NCBI GenBank assembly: GCA_021442155.1
Contig: CM038217.1
Coordinates: 145,883,643 to 145,947,642, forward strand
DNA: 64,000 nt
From: Cymbidium sinense
Taxonomy: Eukaryota > Streptophyta > Magnoliopsida > Asparagales > Orchidaceae
Direction: 5' to 3'
The first letter of the stretch is position 1. Each line of letters begins with the position of its first letter. Both the position numbers and the translations under genes were made by a program. The notes below the pieces were generated by a model that worked only from the letters and a program-made list of their open reading frames with translations, was not told the DNA's origin and ran no database searches. This document shows positions 12,080-22,405 of this stretch, one piece after another.

Positions 12080-12720
12080 CTTGAGGTAGTTTGCTAGTGT
12101 TCAAGTAATATATGAATGGTTGCCTCCAATCCAGCTCTGTATCCTTTTTGGCAACATCACCTCCCTTTCAAGAGAAAATCTCTTGATGAGTTCAACATCA
12201 ATAAGGGATAGTACTTGTCTATTTTGGACCCTTATTGGAATGGACTCATCTTTCGGACATGCTAATTCTTTGGCAAGTTTGGCCAAAGCATCTGCTACTA
12301 CGTTCTCAGCTCGAGGAACCTTGTAGATGGTAACTTCAGGAATCTAGGCCAACAACTTCATGGTGTACTCACGGTAGTGACAAAGCTTGGGTTTGAGAAC
12401 CTTGTAGGACCAGGCGATCTAGTTGATAACCAACTGAGAGTCCCCAAAGATATTGATACTTTTGACACTGATGGTGATAACTAACTCCAGACTGACAATC
12501 AAAGTCTCATACTCAGCTTTGTTATTGGGGCAGGGATTGGAAAGATAGTATGAGAATCTCATCACATCATGATTTAGAGTTAGTAGAACTATTCCTACCC
12601 CTGCCTTACTTGGGAGAATAGATCGTGGTGCTTCACCTTTAAGAAAAGCGGCACCATCAAAATACATCTCCCATCTCGGTCTCCCTAAGTTCATGATTTA
12701 TTCATCGGAGATCATCACTA
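12080..12720 (-). pseudogene. E1 second (archaeal-type) RNase H-like domain and tether to integrase
   Basis: The frame 12,419-12,694 begins LGRPRWEMYFDGAA, continues with a glycine-valine strand, SNPCPNNKAEYETLI and ends IFGDSQLVIN. These are the D, E and D motifs of a ribonuclease H fold. The frame 12,101-12,286 carries LAKLAKELACPKDESIPI, the tail after this domain in Tat elements. Because it lies downstream of the RT-linked RNase H, E1 had two RNase H domains. A dual RNase H is known in the Tat clade. Frames are broken between the segments. Confidence 0.8.
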
Positions 12721-12959
12721 AGCAGAATCGGAAGTGGAGCCGCTAAGAATGCCATGTCATCCTTTACTCGAGGGAGTAAATGTGATATCAAATTATGAAA
12801 GTATCATGGACCAGTGAGCCAAACGTCCAAAAAGAGTTGGCCGTGTCATGAGATACTATAGTGGATTCATCTTGGAGATCAAGTTTACCTTGTGAGAAAG
12901 CATGTAGTGCCGTAGCTTTTGGGAGCAAAGATTAAAGCTAGGCAATGTTTCTCAATATG

Positions 12960-14170
12960 TGGATAGTTTGCTTCAGTAGGGATCAGACAATGGTTGAGGT
13001 AGTAGAGGGCACTCTCCTTTCCTTTGTTGTTGACTGTGATTGTCGAGAGTCATCCAATGCAAAGAAGGTAAAGGATGAGTGGCTCGGATAGGGAGTATTG
13101 GCGGCTTCACCAAGTACTGCTTGATATCTTTGAATGTGCAACACTTGTCATCCCACTTGAACTTAGTGACCTTTTTGACAAGTATTGAGAATGGCTTGCA
13201 TCTCCCCAATAGGTTTGAGATAAAGCATCTTAGATACGCCAGCCATCCTTGAAAGGACCTAAGTTGAGTTAAACTCTTAGGAGGTGGCATTTCTAAGATA
13301 GCTTTAATCTTTTCAGGATCTATTTCTATTTCTCAGTGTCGAACAACAAACCCATGGAATTTCCTTGAAGCTACTTCGAATGCACACTTCAAGAGATTAA
13401 TTTTGAGGTTATATTATCTTAACCATTCAAAAAATACTCTCAAATCAAAGAGCTGCTCTTTCTTTTCTACACTTTTGACTACGAGATCATCAATGTAGCA
13501 CTCAACCTAATGATGGATGAGTTTGTTGAAGATTTGAGTCATGGTCCGTTGGTATGTAGCACCAGCATTTTTAAGGCCGAAAGGCATGAACCTATAATAG
13601 AAGATCGATGGGTTTGAAAAGTAATGTTTCTTTCATCTTGAGACATCTTGATTTTGATGACTCATACATGAAAGAGAAGATTGCATGAGATAAGGAAATG
13701 CCCACCATTAATTCTGGTATAGGAAGGGGAAACTCATCCTCAGGACATGCATTGTTTAAGTCCCTAAAATCAATGCAAATGTGAATTTGGCCATTCTTCT
13801 GAGATTATTAGCTAACTGTAGGATATTTTTCTTCCCGATGAAACCAAAGATCGATCAATTTCTTGACTTCAGAAATGACCTATTGTTCAATTTCTAATCG
13901 CATGCGTCTAGGAGCTTGCTTAATAAGGGTAATGTTAGGGTCTATTGCTAGCTTATGGACTGCAACATTAGGAGATAATCCGGGCATTTCTTCAAAACTC
14001 TATGCGAAGCATTCTTTAAACTTAGTCAATAGCCTAACTAAGTCATTGGTTTCTTCTTCGTTCAACAATGAACTGATGTACATCGGGCGAGGATTTTCTT
14101 CTGTCCCGAGATTGATTTCTTTGAGCTTGTCTATTATTGAATGATTTTCTTCAAATTAGGTGCATCTTGA
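12960..14170 (-). pseudogene. E1 reverse transcriptase and RT-linked RNase H relic
   Basis: In sense order: KKLIDLW (about 13,840), QKNGQIHICIDFRDLN (about 13,780), FSFMYESSK where the motif-A Asp is changed to Tyr (about 13,660), MPFGLKNAGATYQR, then YIDDLVV with both catalytic Asp residues at 13,486-13,497. The connection (frame 12,973-13,290) has PPPKSLTQLRSFQGWLAYLR. The RT-linked RNase H follows but is badly decayed. A stop precedes the YIDD motif (HH*VECYIDD). Loss of the motif-A Asp plus stops means no activity. E2 has the homologous region at 41,463-42,992. Confidence 0.85.
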
Positions 14171-14179
14171 CTTGAGATT

Positions 14180-15160
14180 TGATCATCTGAGTTTCTAAAC
14201 ACACATTCTCATAAGAGTTGGGGATGTGTGAGAAGAACCTATCGACTCAAATGGTTGGTAAAACAAACAAGCCATCATGGACTACCCATCAATCCTAGCC
14301 CGCTTTTGATTGTGCTTCCTTGGTTGTTCCATAATTTTCAAAGTACTATGACTGTTTGGACCAAGTGTGAGGAACTAAACCTTTCTGTATAGATTTTGAA
14401 CACAAGTGAGTAAAGATCAAAAGGTAATTCCATTAATTCTTTAAAGTATATTCCTCAAGTCCTACATCAAGCTCGACTTGAGGATGATGAACCCAAAAAA
14501 ACCTTTTCGCTTCATGTCACTAGAAGACTTAGGGACTTCCTTATCTAAACCTTCAACTTTGAGATGTAGGTAAGAGCTAAGTTCTCAACCGCTGATAGTT
14601 TCACATAAACTAGATTTGAATACTTTGCTTTGCTTGGAGGCTTTTTCATCTCGATCAAAGTCACCTCCAATGGAACCCGAGAGGGGTTGATTAGTATACT
14701 AATCACATTAGACTCATCCTCTGAGTTGGATTCCAAGTCTATATGAATAGTAAGGGTACTCCTGTGAACTGGAATAAGACTTCTGTTGGCTCAAGGCCAA
14801 CTAGGGGGTCTCCACCTTTGGAGCTGCCTCTATTTTTACCCCTACCTTTGCCTGGTGGAGGTTGAGCTATTCTACCCACACGTCCATATAACAGAATGGA
14901 CTGTGGGTGGAATGTGAGATGTGATTCTATTTCTTTCTCATTTCCTCTTTCTTGTGGACTTGGATTTCTATTTTTCTTTTCATTTTCTTTTAACTTTTCT
15001 TTTTATTGATTTTCAATTTCTTTTCTTTTTGCATTTGCATTTTGTCCAAATTGACAAGAAAGGGTGTATTGAGGAAGATAGTAGATTGCATCCTCATAAA
15101 TCTCAACCTCTCTAACTAAAAATAGATTTTCATCACCACTGACTCGATATTCAATTCCAT
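14180..15160 (-). pseudogene. E1 protease-RT linker with Lys/Glu-rich polypurine segment
   Basis: The frame 14,545-14,736 (ESNSEDESNVIS...) matches part of the E2 frame 43,408-43,662 (ESSSEDESYMVSS). At about 14,920-15,040 the plus strand is T/C-rich, so the sense strand is a purine tract coding a K/E-rich stretch. E2 has the same tract at 43,680-43,745. It may be a low-complexity linker, a central polypurine tract, or part of the intron-bearing region described between protease and RT in Ogre elements. I cannot decide from sequence alone. Confidence 0.6.
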
Positions 15161-15164
15161 CTTT

Positions 15165-15760
15165 TCAGAACTTGATGCAGTGATGAAGGGAGGATGGAAC
15201 GATCTTGTTCTGATGTATCCAAGGCCTTTCTAGCAAAGTAGTGAATGAACTATTCGAATCAATGATGTAGAACTTAGCTTCATTCTTCCAGTCATCAATC
15301 TCCAAAGGTAACACTATAGAACCTAAAGCTCCCACTCCTTGATCATTGAATCCTCTCAACATCATCCTATCTCCTCAGAGTGTGGAGATGTTGATCCTCA
15401 AATAGGCAATGTTCTTTAGACTCATAATGTTCATACATCCCATGAGAACCCGGTGAGTCAAACCTATCCATGTCGATGTGATGTAGGGATGGTTGTGCTC
15501 CAAGTCCCCCAACATAAGGTCTTCATCTATGAAGGTGAACCCTTGGGCTTCTTTTGCATAGTGTGCTACCTCACTATAGGCCAAAGCTAAGCATATTTCA
15601 GGATCAAGGAGAGCCTTGATTAGTGATTCCCTCATCTCTTTGGATAAGACAAGGGCATCATATATGCTTAGCTTAGATGACAACTTTCTTAGATGAGAAA
15701 GGACATTGTAGTCCACCTTCGGCTGGTCTTCCATAAGCATATCAATGAGTGGAGCATCCT
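15165..15760 (-). pseudogene. E1 retroviral-type aspartic protease relic
   Basis: The frame 15,375-15,740 reads VDYNVLSHLRKLSSKLSIYDALVLS, then DEDLMLGDLEHNHPYI, the segment preceding the protease in these elements. The active-site region reads RVLMGCMNIMSL where E2 keeps VLVDPGSSVNIMSL, so E1 has lost the catalytic aspartate motif through a small deletion and substitution. The next frame, 15,165-15,365, has GFNDQGVGALGSI and ERPWIHQNKIVPSSLHHC, the typical C-terminal half. It is inactive. Confidence 0.8.
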
Positions 15761-17760
15761 GTGGGAGGGATTCTCGATCTTCAATACTAATGACTTGTTT
15801 TACTCAATCTTGAGGTCTTGCCCTAGAAGGTAGAACCTTCTCACTACGGAGGTTGACTTCGATGGTCTCCTGAGGGAAGGTGGTGGAAGTTCTACACTTC
15901 GCTCACCTACGCCTTCTTATGGGACCCTCAATCGATGATTCCAAGTCTATCTCAAGAGGTGAACCCGTAGTATTCGTGAGTTGAAAGTCCAACTCAATCA
16001 AAGAGAAAGATAAAAAATGTATAGTTATTTAGACTTGAAGAGTTATCATTAGGAATAGAAGAAGATAACCCATCAAAAGTGACATAGATATAATTCAAGC
16101 TAGCATTATTCTTTAATTTCTTAGAAATATTTGGAGGTACAAAGTTGAAGTCAAGTAGAGTGAGTGGAGTAAGGGTGCCATTATCTGCTGATACAAGAGT
16201 TCTACTAGTAGAAGAAATAGAAGAGCTAGAAATGGAAGAAGTCGGTGGAAGCTACAACCCAAGGATGGAGTTACAAGGGTTGTGCTAAAGGGCTATCCCT
16301 GGTTGACACATGATATTGCTGCTGTTGAGCTCCTCCTTTCCTAGAGTTGGCACTGGCAACTTGCAAACCTTCCTTGGTGGTAGAGGTTTGAGCTAACTCA
16401 GGCACATGCAAAGAAAGCTTCTTGATCTTCTGGGTTATCTTCTTAGAGGTACGAGATAAAGAGATATCTTAACCTTCTTTGGTTTTGGTAGGATCACATG
16501 TATCCCCAAAGATTATCCTAATGGAACTGGAAGGTTGTTCCACAAGGTACTCCTTTGGGATAACTACAACACCGATCTTAAAACTATGTTCAAGCCAATC
16601 CTTGAATGTGAAGCAATCCTCCAGAACATGGCCTAGCATATGGTGGTAAGAGAAAAAGTTTGGATCATGAGTTTTGCTAACTTTCTCCGGTCTCCTAGGT
16701 TTGGGTAGCTGGAAATCAAGTTTCTTTAAGAGATTCTTAAATATTTTCCTAATTACCTCCCTCTTAAAAGAATAAAGTTTGTTGAACTTATCTAAAAGAG
16801 TAGATGGACTATAGCGCGGTATGCATGCACCGCTACTATTGATGGTGAGAGGTGGCAGGCCGTGTGAGGCGTATGGTTGCCTGGTGTCAAAGGAGGTGGA
16901 GGCTGAGGTGGGTCTCTCTGGTGATCTCTAGCCGTCGCTTCCTTAGTCAACCTACCATCGCTCCGGTTTCTTCTCATAGACCTTTTTGGGGCTTATGCTT
17001 GGGCAACTGATCTTAAAAAGGCAACTATTTGGCCTCTCCTTGTAGACTAGCTGCCTTGTTGATTAGCTTCTCAAATATATTGATAAGCCCTTAAGCATGA
17101 AGGCAACCGGGCCATGAATATTCTTCAAGAGAATCTCAATGGCATGATGTTCAGACAACTGTGGTTCACACTTCATACTCAAGTTATACCATCAGAGAAT
17201 ATAATCAATGAGGAGTGTTATGCTACAACAAGATCACTTTTTCTTGAGTTCCAAAGAAATCTCTTGATGAAGAGTTGCTCTAACTCAAGAAATATCTTTA
17301 TCAACCGTTGCAAGTTCAACATACCAATCAAAAGCAATACCCGCTAGGATACTGACAAAGAGTCTAAAGAGTAAAGCATCGCTGCCACCTGTGTTGCAAT
17401 AACTAGCTCTGAAATGCACTATATGTTACCTCAGGTTTCCACAACCATTGAAGATTTTGAAGGAAGGAGGCACAAAACCTTTATAATATTGAATGGAATT
17501 GAATTCCTCTGGGTATGGTCTATCCTTTGGAATCGATGATCTTCCCTGGGCTTGAGCCAAAGCTTCCTCACCTAAGCTCAACCATGGATTTCATATCTTT
17601 TTTATGTATGGAGGCACTTTCCACTACCTTTCTATACAGGCCAGTGCTACCTTGCTCAATGGGAGGTAGTGTCTTAACTAGGTCTAAGACATGCACTAGC
17701 TCAAGCTGACTGACATCGATTGTACTAGGATGAAATAGAGGGGCTTGTTTCTAAAGCACT
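15760..17760 (-). pseudogene. E1 gag relic (capsid, Pro-rich linker, zinc-knuckle-like tail)
   Basis: The capsid region is visible at about 17,100-17,560. Its reading PYPEEFNSIQYYKGFVPPSFKIFNG corresponds to E2 YPKGFMPPSFKSFDGSGNLRQHMAHF, the start of the retrotransposon gag domain. The linker at 16,792-16,977 is proline-rich. Around 16,590-16,680 the sense strand reads YHHMLGHVLEDC followed by FKDWLEHS, an H/H/C spacing like the shortened zinc knuckle of this group. The remaining part to 15,760 is a serine/acidic linker into protease. Frames are interrupted many times. Confidence 0.75.
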
Positions 17761-18103
17761 GACACTGCCGCTAACAAGTCCTACAATTAATGTGCCATCC
17801 TATCAATCTGCTAATCCTTCTGCCTTAACTGAAGTTGAAGGTGTAGTGTTGATTTTGTGGTATCTTCCTAATCAACCTCATCACCTTTCAGCTTGTGTTC
17901 TCCAAGAGATCCTCTAGTGTCAACCATGCATCTGAATCCCCATCAAGTCATCTTCATTTTTCTTCATCTCGAGCACCATACCCTCAGATCTCCTTCTTTT
18001 ACATGAAATAATGAGTCACTTTCTCATCTATAGAATGATCCATTTGAACATGTACGAATGATCTAGGCTGACCGGTGTGATCACTATCGTGAACTGAGAG
18101 ACA

Positions 18104-19564
18104 CTAGACCTCACCTTGGACCGGGGAGTCAATCCTGTGGGGATTGTACTCAATAGATAAATGATAATCCTGGCTGCTACTGGCTACAAGAGGGGTAGCA
18201 ATCCTAGGAGGTTCTATTGTAATTGATGCAGCTGGACTATCATCTGGAATAGCTAAAACAATAGTCACCATCTTCACATCTACCTGAACTTGCAGAGTTA
18301 GTGAAGGAACGCCACAATTCGTCGCCACTCTTCCTCGCACCACCACTGGTTGAGATGGAGAGCTCAGTCCTACCATAATGGGTGGTGTAGGAGGAGTAGG
18401 ATCCCTTGGCCATAGCCGGATCACCAATGGGGTACATTTTTCCCCGAATGCGGCCCTCATGGCCTTAGATGGAATGGGAGATGCTACAATGTGCACTGGT
18501 GATGGCAGACATGGGGTAGAGTGGTGGGGTGGAGACACAACCGACTCTCTAGGAGTTGTCCTCCTATGGTGACTAGTCCTAGTGAGGAGTATGCTATCAG
18601 TATGGTCAATGAGGGTAGTGCACCGAGCTGGAAAATCTACCAAAGCAGAAGTGGCTGACTGACGGCTGAACCTCCCGTCGCTCCCTGCTAGTGATGTTTG
18701 ATGTATGGACCTCAGGCCCTCTCATGATGAATCTACCTCCCTATGCTTCCAGGGGTAACAGATTAAAGATCAAATTGGGTACCAAACTCTGAGCATTAGT
18801 ATGATCTACTTACCTGGCGTAGGACAGATTGGAGGCCGACATACGACCTCCTGCTCCTAGAAACTACTGGCTGGAACTGCACCACTGGAGGTAGAGATGA
18901 ATGAATCCTCCTGGCATCCTATTTGTATGACCAGAGAGAGGATGAAACTAGTTTTTCATAACCCATGGTGAAGTGATCATGGGAGACTCATCCATGGCTG
19001 ATCTAGCTGCTGCCTCTAGCTCTCTGGCTATCCGAGTGTGGAACCGTTTGATCATACAGTTCTTGTTCCTATGTTGGGTACAAGTAGGATAGAAGCAGTG
19101 CGAGCTAGACCCATACTCAAATGTAGGGGAGGTAATCCCTGAAATAGGGGAGCCTTACCCTTGGAGGGTACAGATGGTAGGGTGCTAGCATGCATTGGGG
19201 CAACATGTGCAACTCTGGGATGAACTGCCACTAGAGATGGAACTGTCGGTACTATTAGTACTATAACTGCTGAAGTCTATGGTACTGCCACAACTTTCCT
19301 CTTTAGTGAGGATACATCTAAATCAGAGGGTAATTCAATTATGATGGCCAGCTTCTTCCCGACCACCTTCTTCCAGCTAATTATGGTGAGAGGAATGCCC
19401 TCACAACTGATCCTGGCCCCCTCAAATCCCTGACCAAAATGTATCAGGTGGGTATGGTCCAAATGATGGAAATCAGCCTGATCTAAAGCAAGGTCCATGT
19501 CATGAGGGAAGGTAAAGACAACTTCTGAGAATCCGCCATTGCACTTACTATAGTAAATTGACAT
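18104..19564 (-). pseudogene. E1 extra ORF upstream of gag (unknown function)
   Basis: Two open segments survive, 18,104-18,643 (179 aa) and 19,277-19,564 (95 aa), with decayed sequence between. The first is rich in Pro, Ser and Thr and holds VIRLWPRDPTPPTPP; E2 has MIRLWPKDPAPSMS in the equivalent frame 46,787-47,398. The second has FPHDMDLALDQADFHHLDH and ELPSDLDVSSLKRKVV; E2 keeps DVPSDSEFPSLKRKAV. Conservation of these words between diverged copies argues for a real ORF. Ogre-type elements have an additional ORF of unknown role before gag, and this may be its equivalent or a long gag N-terminus. Confidence 0.65.
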
Positions 19565-19739
19565 TGAACTGTACTACACTGACTAAAAAGAATCTGCAAT
19601 GAGCTATGAACTTGTATCAGTTTTCTGTCTCCATAGATTTTTTTTGAATTTTGAATTTTTGAAAATTTGAACCCACATCCAACAAACTAGAAGTGTTAAG
19701 TGGGGTTCAAATAGATTTAAGAAGATTGATTGAAAGAGG

Positions 19740-22240
19740 AATTTGAATATTAATCCAACTTCAACAAATTTGGGTATGTTGAAATATGGATTCAAAATTT
19801 TTGATAAGATGTTTCCATAGGTTCATTATTTGAATTTGAATTTGAATTTTTGATTTTGAGTGCCCTTTCCTTTAAAAAATTTGGGTATGTTAAAGTAAGG
19901 GTCAAATGATATTATTTTTATTTGATTGACTTGGAATTTCATTCACTTAGCAAATTTAGTATGCTAAGTGAATTGTTTGAGAATGATTGTTTCTTTTCGC
20001 GAATTTTATTTTGATTTTGGAAAATTTTGGAATTCTCACTTAGAAAATTTAGGTATGCTAAGTGACGAATCCAAGTGTGTTTTGTTTGATTTTGTTTTAA
20101 AAAAAATAGGTTCTTAGCAAATTTAGGTATGCTAAGAAAATCCTAAGTGTTTCATTTATTTTGTTATTTTGAAAGTGGAGATTTAACTTTAGCAAATTTG
20201 GTATGCTAAATATGAAATCCCACTTGGTTTTGTGAAATGGAAATTTCACTTAGCAAATTTGAGTATGCTAAATGAAATTCCAAAAGGTGTGTTCAAAATT
20301 TTTGATTTGTTTTTGGTTTTGAAAATGGAAACTTCTCCTTAGCCAATTTGGCATGCTAAGGAAAGAAGTTCCAAAGGTGTTTGAAAATTTTTATTTTGGA
20401 TTTGGAAACTTCACTTAGAAAATTTGGGTATGCTAAATGAGGTTCCACAAAGTGTTTAGAAAATTTTTAGATCTTGGATTTGAAGACTTCACTTAACAAA
20501 TTTGAGTATGTTAAATGGAGTTCCAAAAGTGCTTGAAAATTTTGTTTTGATTTTAGGTTTGTAAACTTCACTTAGTAAATTTGAGTATGCTAAATGAGGT
20601 TCCAAAATATGTTTTGAAATTTTTTGGAAAATTTTGATTTGGAAACTTTACTTAACAAATTTGGGTATGTTAAATGAAGTTCCAAAGTGTGTTTGAAAAT
20701 TTTATTTTGGTTTTAAATTAGGAAACTTCACTTAACAAATTTGAGTATGCTAAATGAAGTTTCAAATGTGTTTGGAAATTTTATTTTGATTTTGAATTTG
20801 GAAACTTCACTTAGCAAATTTGAGTATGCTAAATGAGGTTCCAAAATATGTTTTGAAAATTTTTCGATTTTGGATTTGGAGACTTCACTTAACAATTTTG
20901 GGTATGTTAAGTGAGGTTCCAAATGTATTTTTTGAAAATTTTGAATTTTTGGATTTGGAGACTTCAATTAATAAATTTGGGTATGTTAAGTGAGGTTCAA
21001 AATGTGTTTAGAAAATTTTGAATTTTGGATTTGGGAATTTCTCTTAGCAAATTTGGGTATGTTAAGTGAAGTTCCAATGTGTGTTTTGAAAATTTTTTGG
21101 ATTTTGGATTTGGAAATTTCACTTAACAAATTTGGGTATGTTAAGTAAAATTCCAAATATGTGTTTAGAATTTTGAATTTTAGACTTGGAGACTCCACTT
21201 AACAAATTTGGGTATGTTAAATGAAGTTTCAAATTGGTGTTTGAAAATTTTTAGAATTTTGAAATTTGGAAATCTCACTTAACAAATTTGGGTATGTTTA
21301 ATGAAGCTCCAAAATGTTGTTTGAAATTTTTTGAAATGTGATTGTTGATTTTTGATTTTGGATTTGGAAACTTCACTTAACAAATTTGTGTATGTTAAAT
21401 GAAATTCCAAAAAGTGTTTTGAAAAAAAAATTTTTCTTAGATTTTTGGATTTGAAAACATTACTTAACAAATTTGGGTATGTTAAATGAAATTCCAAATG
21501 TGTTTTGAAAATTTGATTTTTTGGAATTTGGAGACTCCACTTAACAAATTCGGATATGTTAAATGAAGTTCTAAAAAGTTGTTTGAATTCTTTTTGTGAA
21601 TTTTGGATTTGGAAACTTCACTTAAAACATTTGGGTATGTTAAATGAAGTTCCAAAAGGTTGTTTGAAAATTTTTGAAATTTGAATTTTGGAGACTTAAC
21701 TTAACAAATTTGGGTATGTTAAGTGAAGTTCCAAATGCATTTGAAAATTTTGAATTTTGAAATTGGAAACTTTACATAGCAAATTTGGGTATGTTAAGTG
21801 AAATTCCAAATGTGTTTTTGAAAAATTTTTAGATTTTGGGTTTGGAAACTTCAATTAACAAATTTGGATATGTTAAATGAAATTCCAAAAGGTTGTTTGA
21901 AATTTTTTGAAATGTGATTGTTGATTTTTGATTTTGAAGAGAGGATTTCCATCCAACAAATTTAGGTATGTAGAATGGAGATCAATCTCATTTTTGGAAT
22001 GTAAATTTTTGTGTGTGTGATTGTTTCTTTTGAAAGAGAGGAATTCCAACTTAAAACATATGTGGGATATGTTTAAGTGGTATTTCCAAATTTTATTTTT
22101 ATTTGAGAATGAAATCTTCATTCAATAAATTTAGGTATATTGAATGAGGATGTTCATATGTTCTTTTGAAAAGTTTAATTTTGTTAGAAAATGAAACTTC
22201 CATTCAATAAGTGTGAGTATATTGAATGAAAGGATTTACA
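19740..22240 (-). repeat. E1 leader: ~31-unit tandem array of covarying hairpins
   Basis: About 31 units, spaced roughly 75-80 bp, each centre on AACAAATTTGGGTATGTT (plus strand), with core positions from 19,764 to 22,207. Each core is an imperfect palindrome, for example ACTTCACTTAACA...TGTTAAATGAAGT, with a 10-nt loop near AATTTGGGTA. Between cores lies an AT-rich spacer of the type GAAAATTTTGATTTTGGA. Arms vary in a compensating way: AGCA with TGCT (19,950; 20,252), AACA with TGTT (many), CTTAGC with GCTAAG (20,341), CATTCAATA with TATTGAATG (22,125). The array sits between PBS and the upstream ORF, so it is the 5' leader of the genomic RNA. Function unknown. Confidence 0.85.
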
Positions 22241-22377
22241 TGCGCTTTTGAAAATTTTAATTTTTGGAAAGATGATTGTTCATTTTATTTTGAAAATGAA
22301 ATCTTCATACCAAAGCATAAACCCACTATCATTACTCAAATACAATGATCATTTACCAAAGATTGAGAGAGGATCCA

Positions 22378-22395
22378 TCCCCAGTGGAGTCGCCC
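22378..22395 (-). promoter_or_regulatory. E1 primer-binding site, tRNA-Arg type
   Basis: The minus strand reads GGGCGACTCCACTGGGGA. It matches the complement of a plant tRNA-Arg 3' end (…CCCCAGTGGAGTCGCCA) at all but the first base, where T is expected. It is separated from the LTR end by GATTTTTC-like spacer, as at the second PBS (55,771-55,788). Confidence 0.8.
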
Positions 22396-22405
22396 GAAAA
22401 ATCCG

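Noticed and set aside
20728..21497. Short minus-strand frames through the hairpin array, such as repeats with HLTYPNLLSEVSKSK
   Set aside because: The peptide repetition simply reflects the DNA unit; frames shift between units, and the paired arms argue for structure rather than protein.
19740..22240. CRISPR-like regular array
   Set aside because: The spacers are themselves repeated, the context is a plant retrotransposon leader, and no cas-like genes exist.
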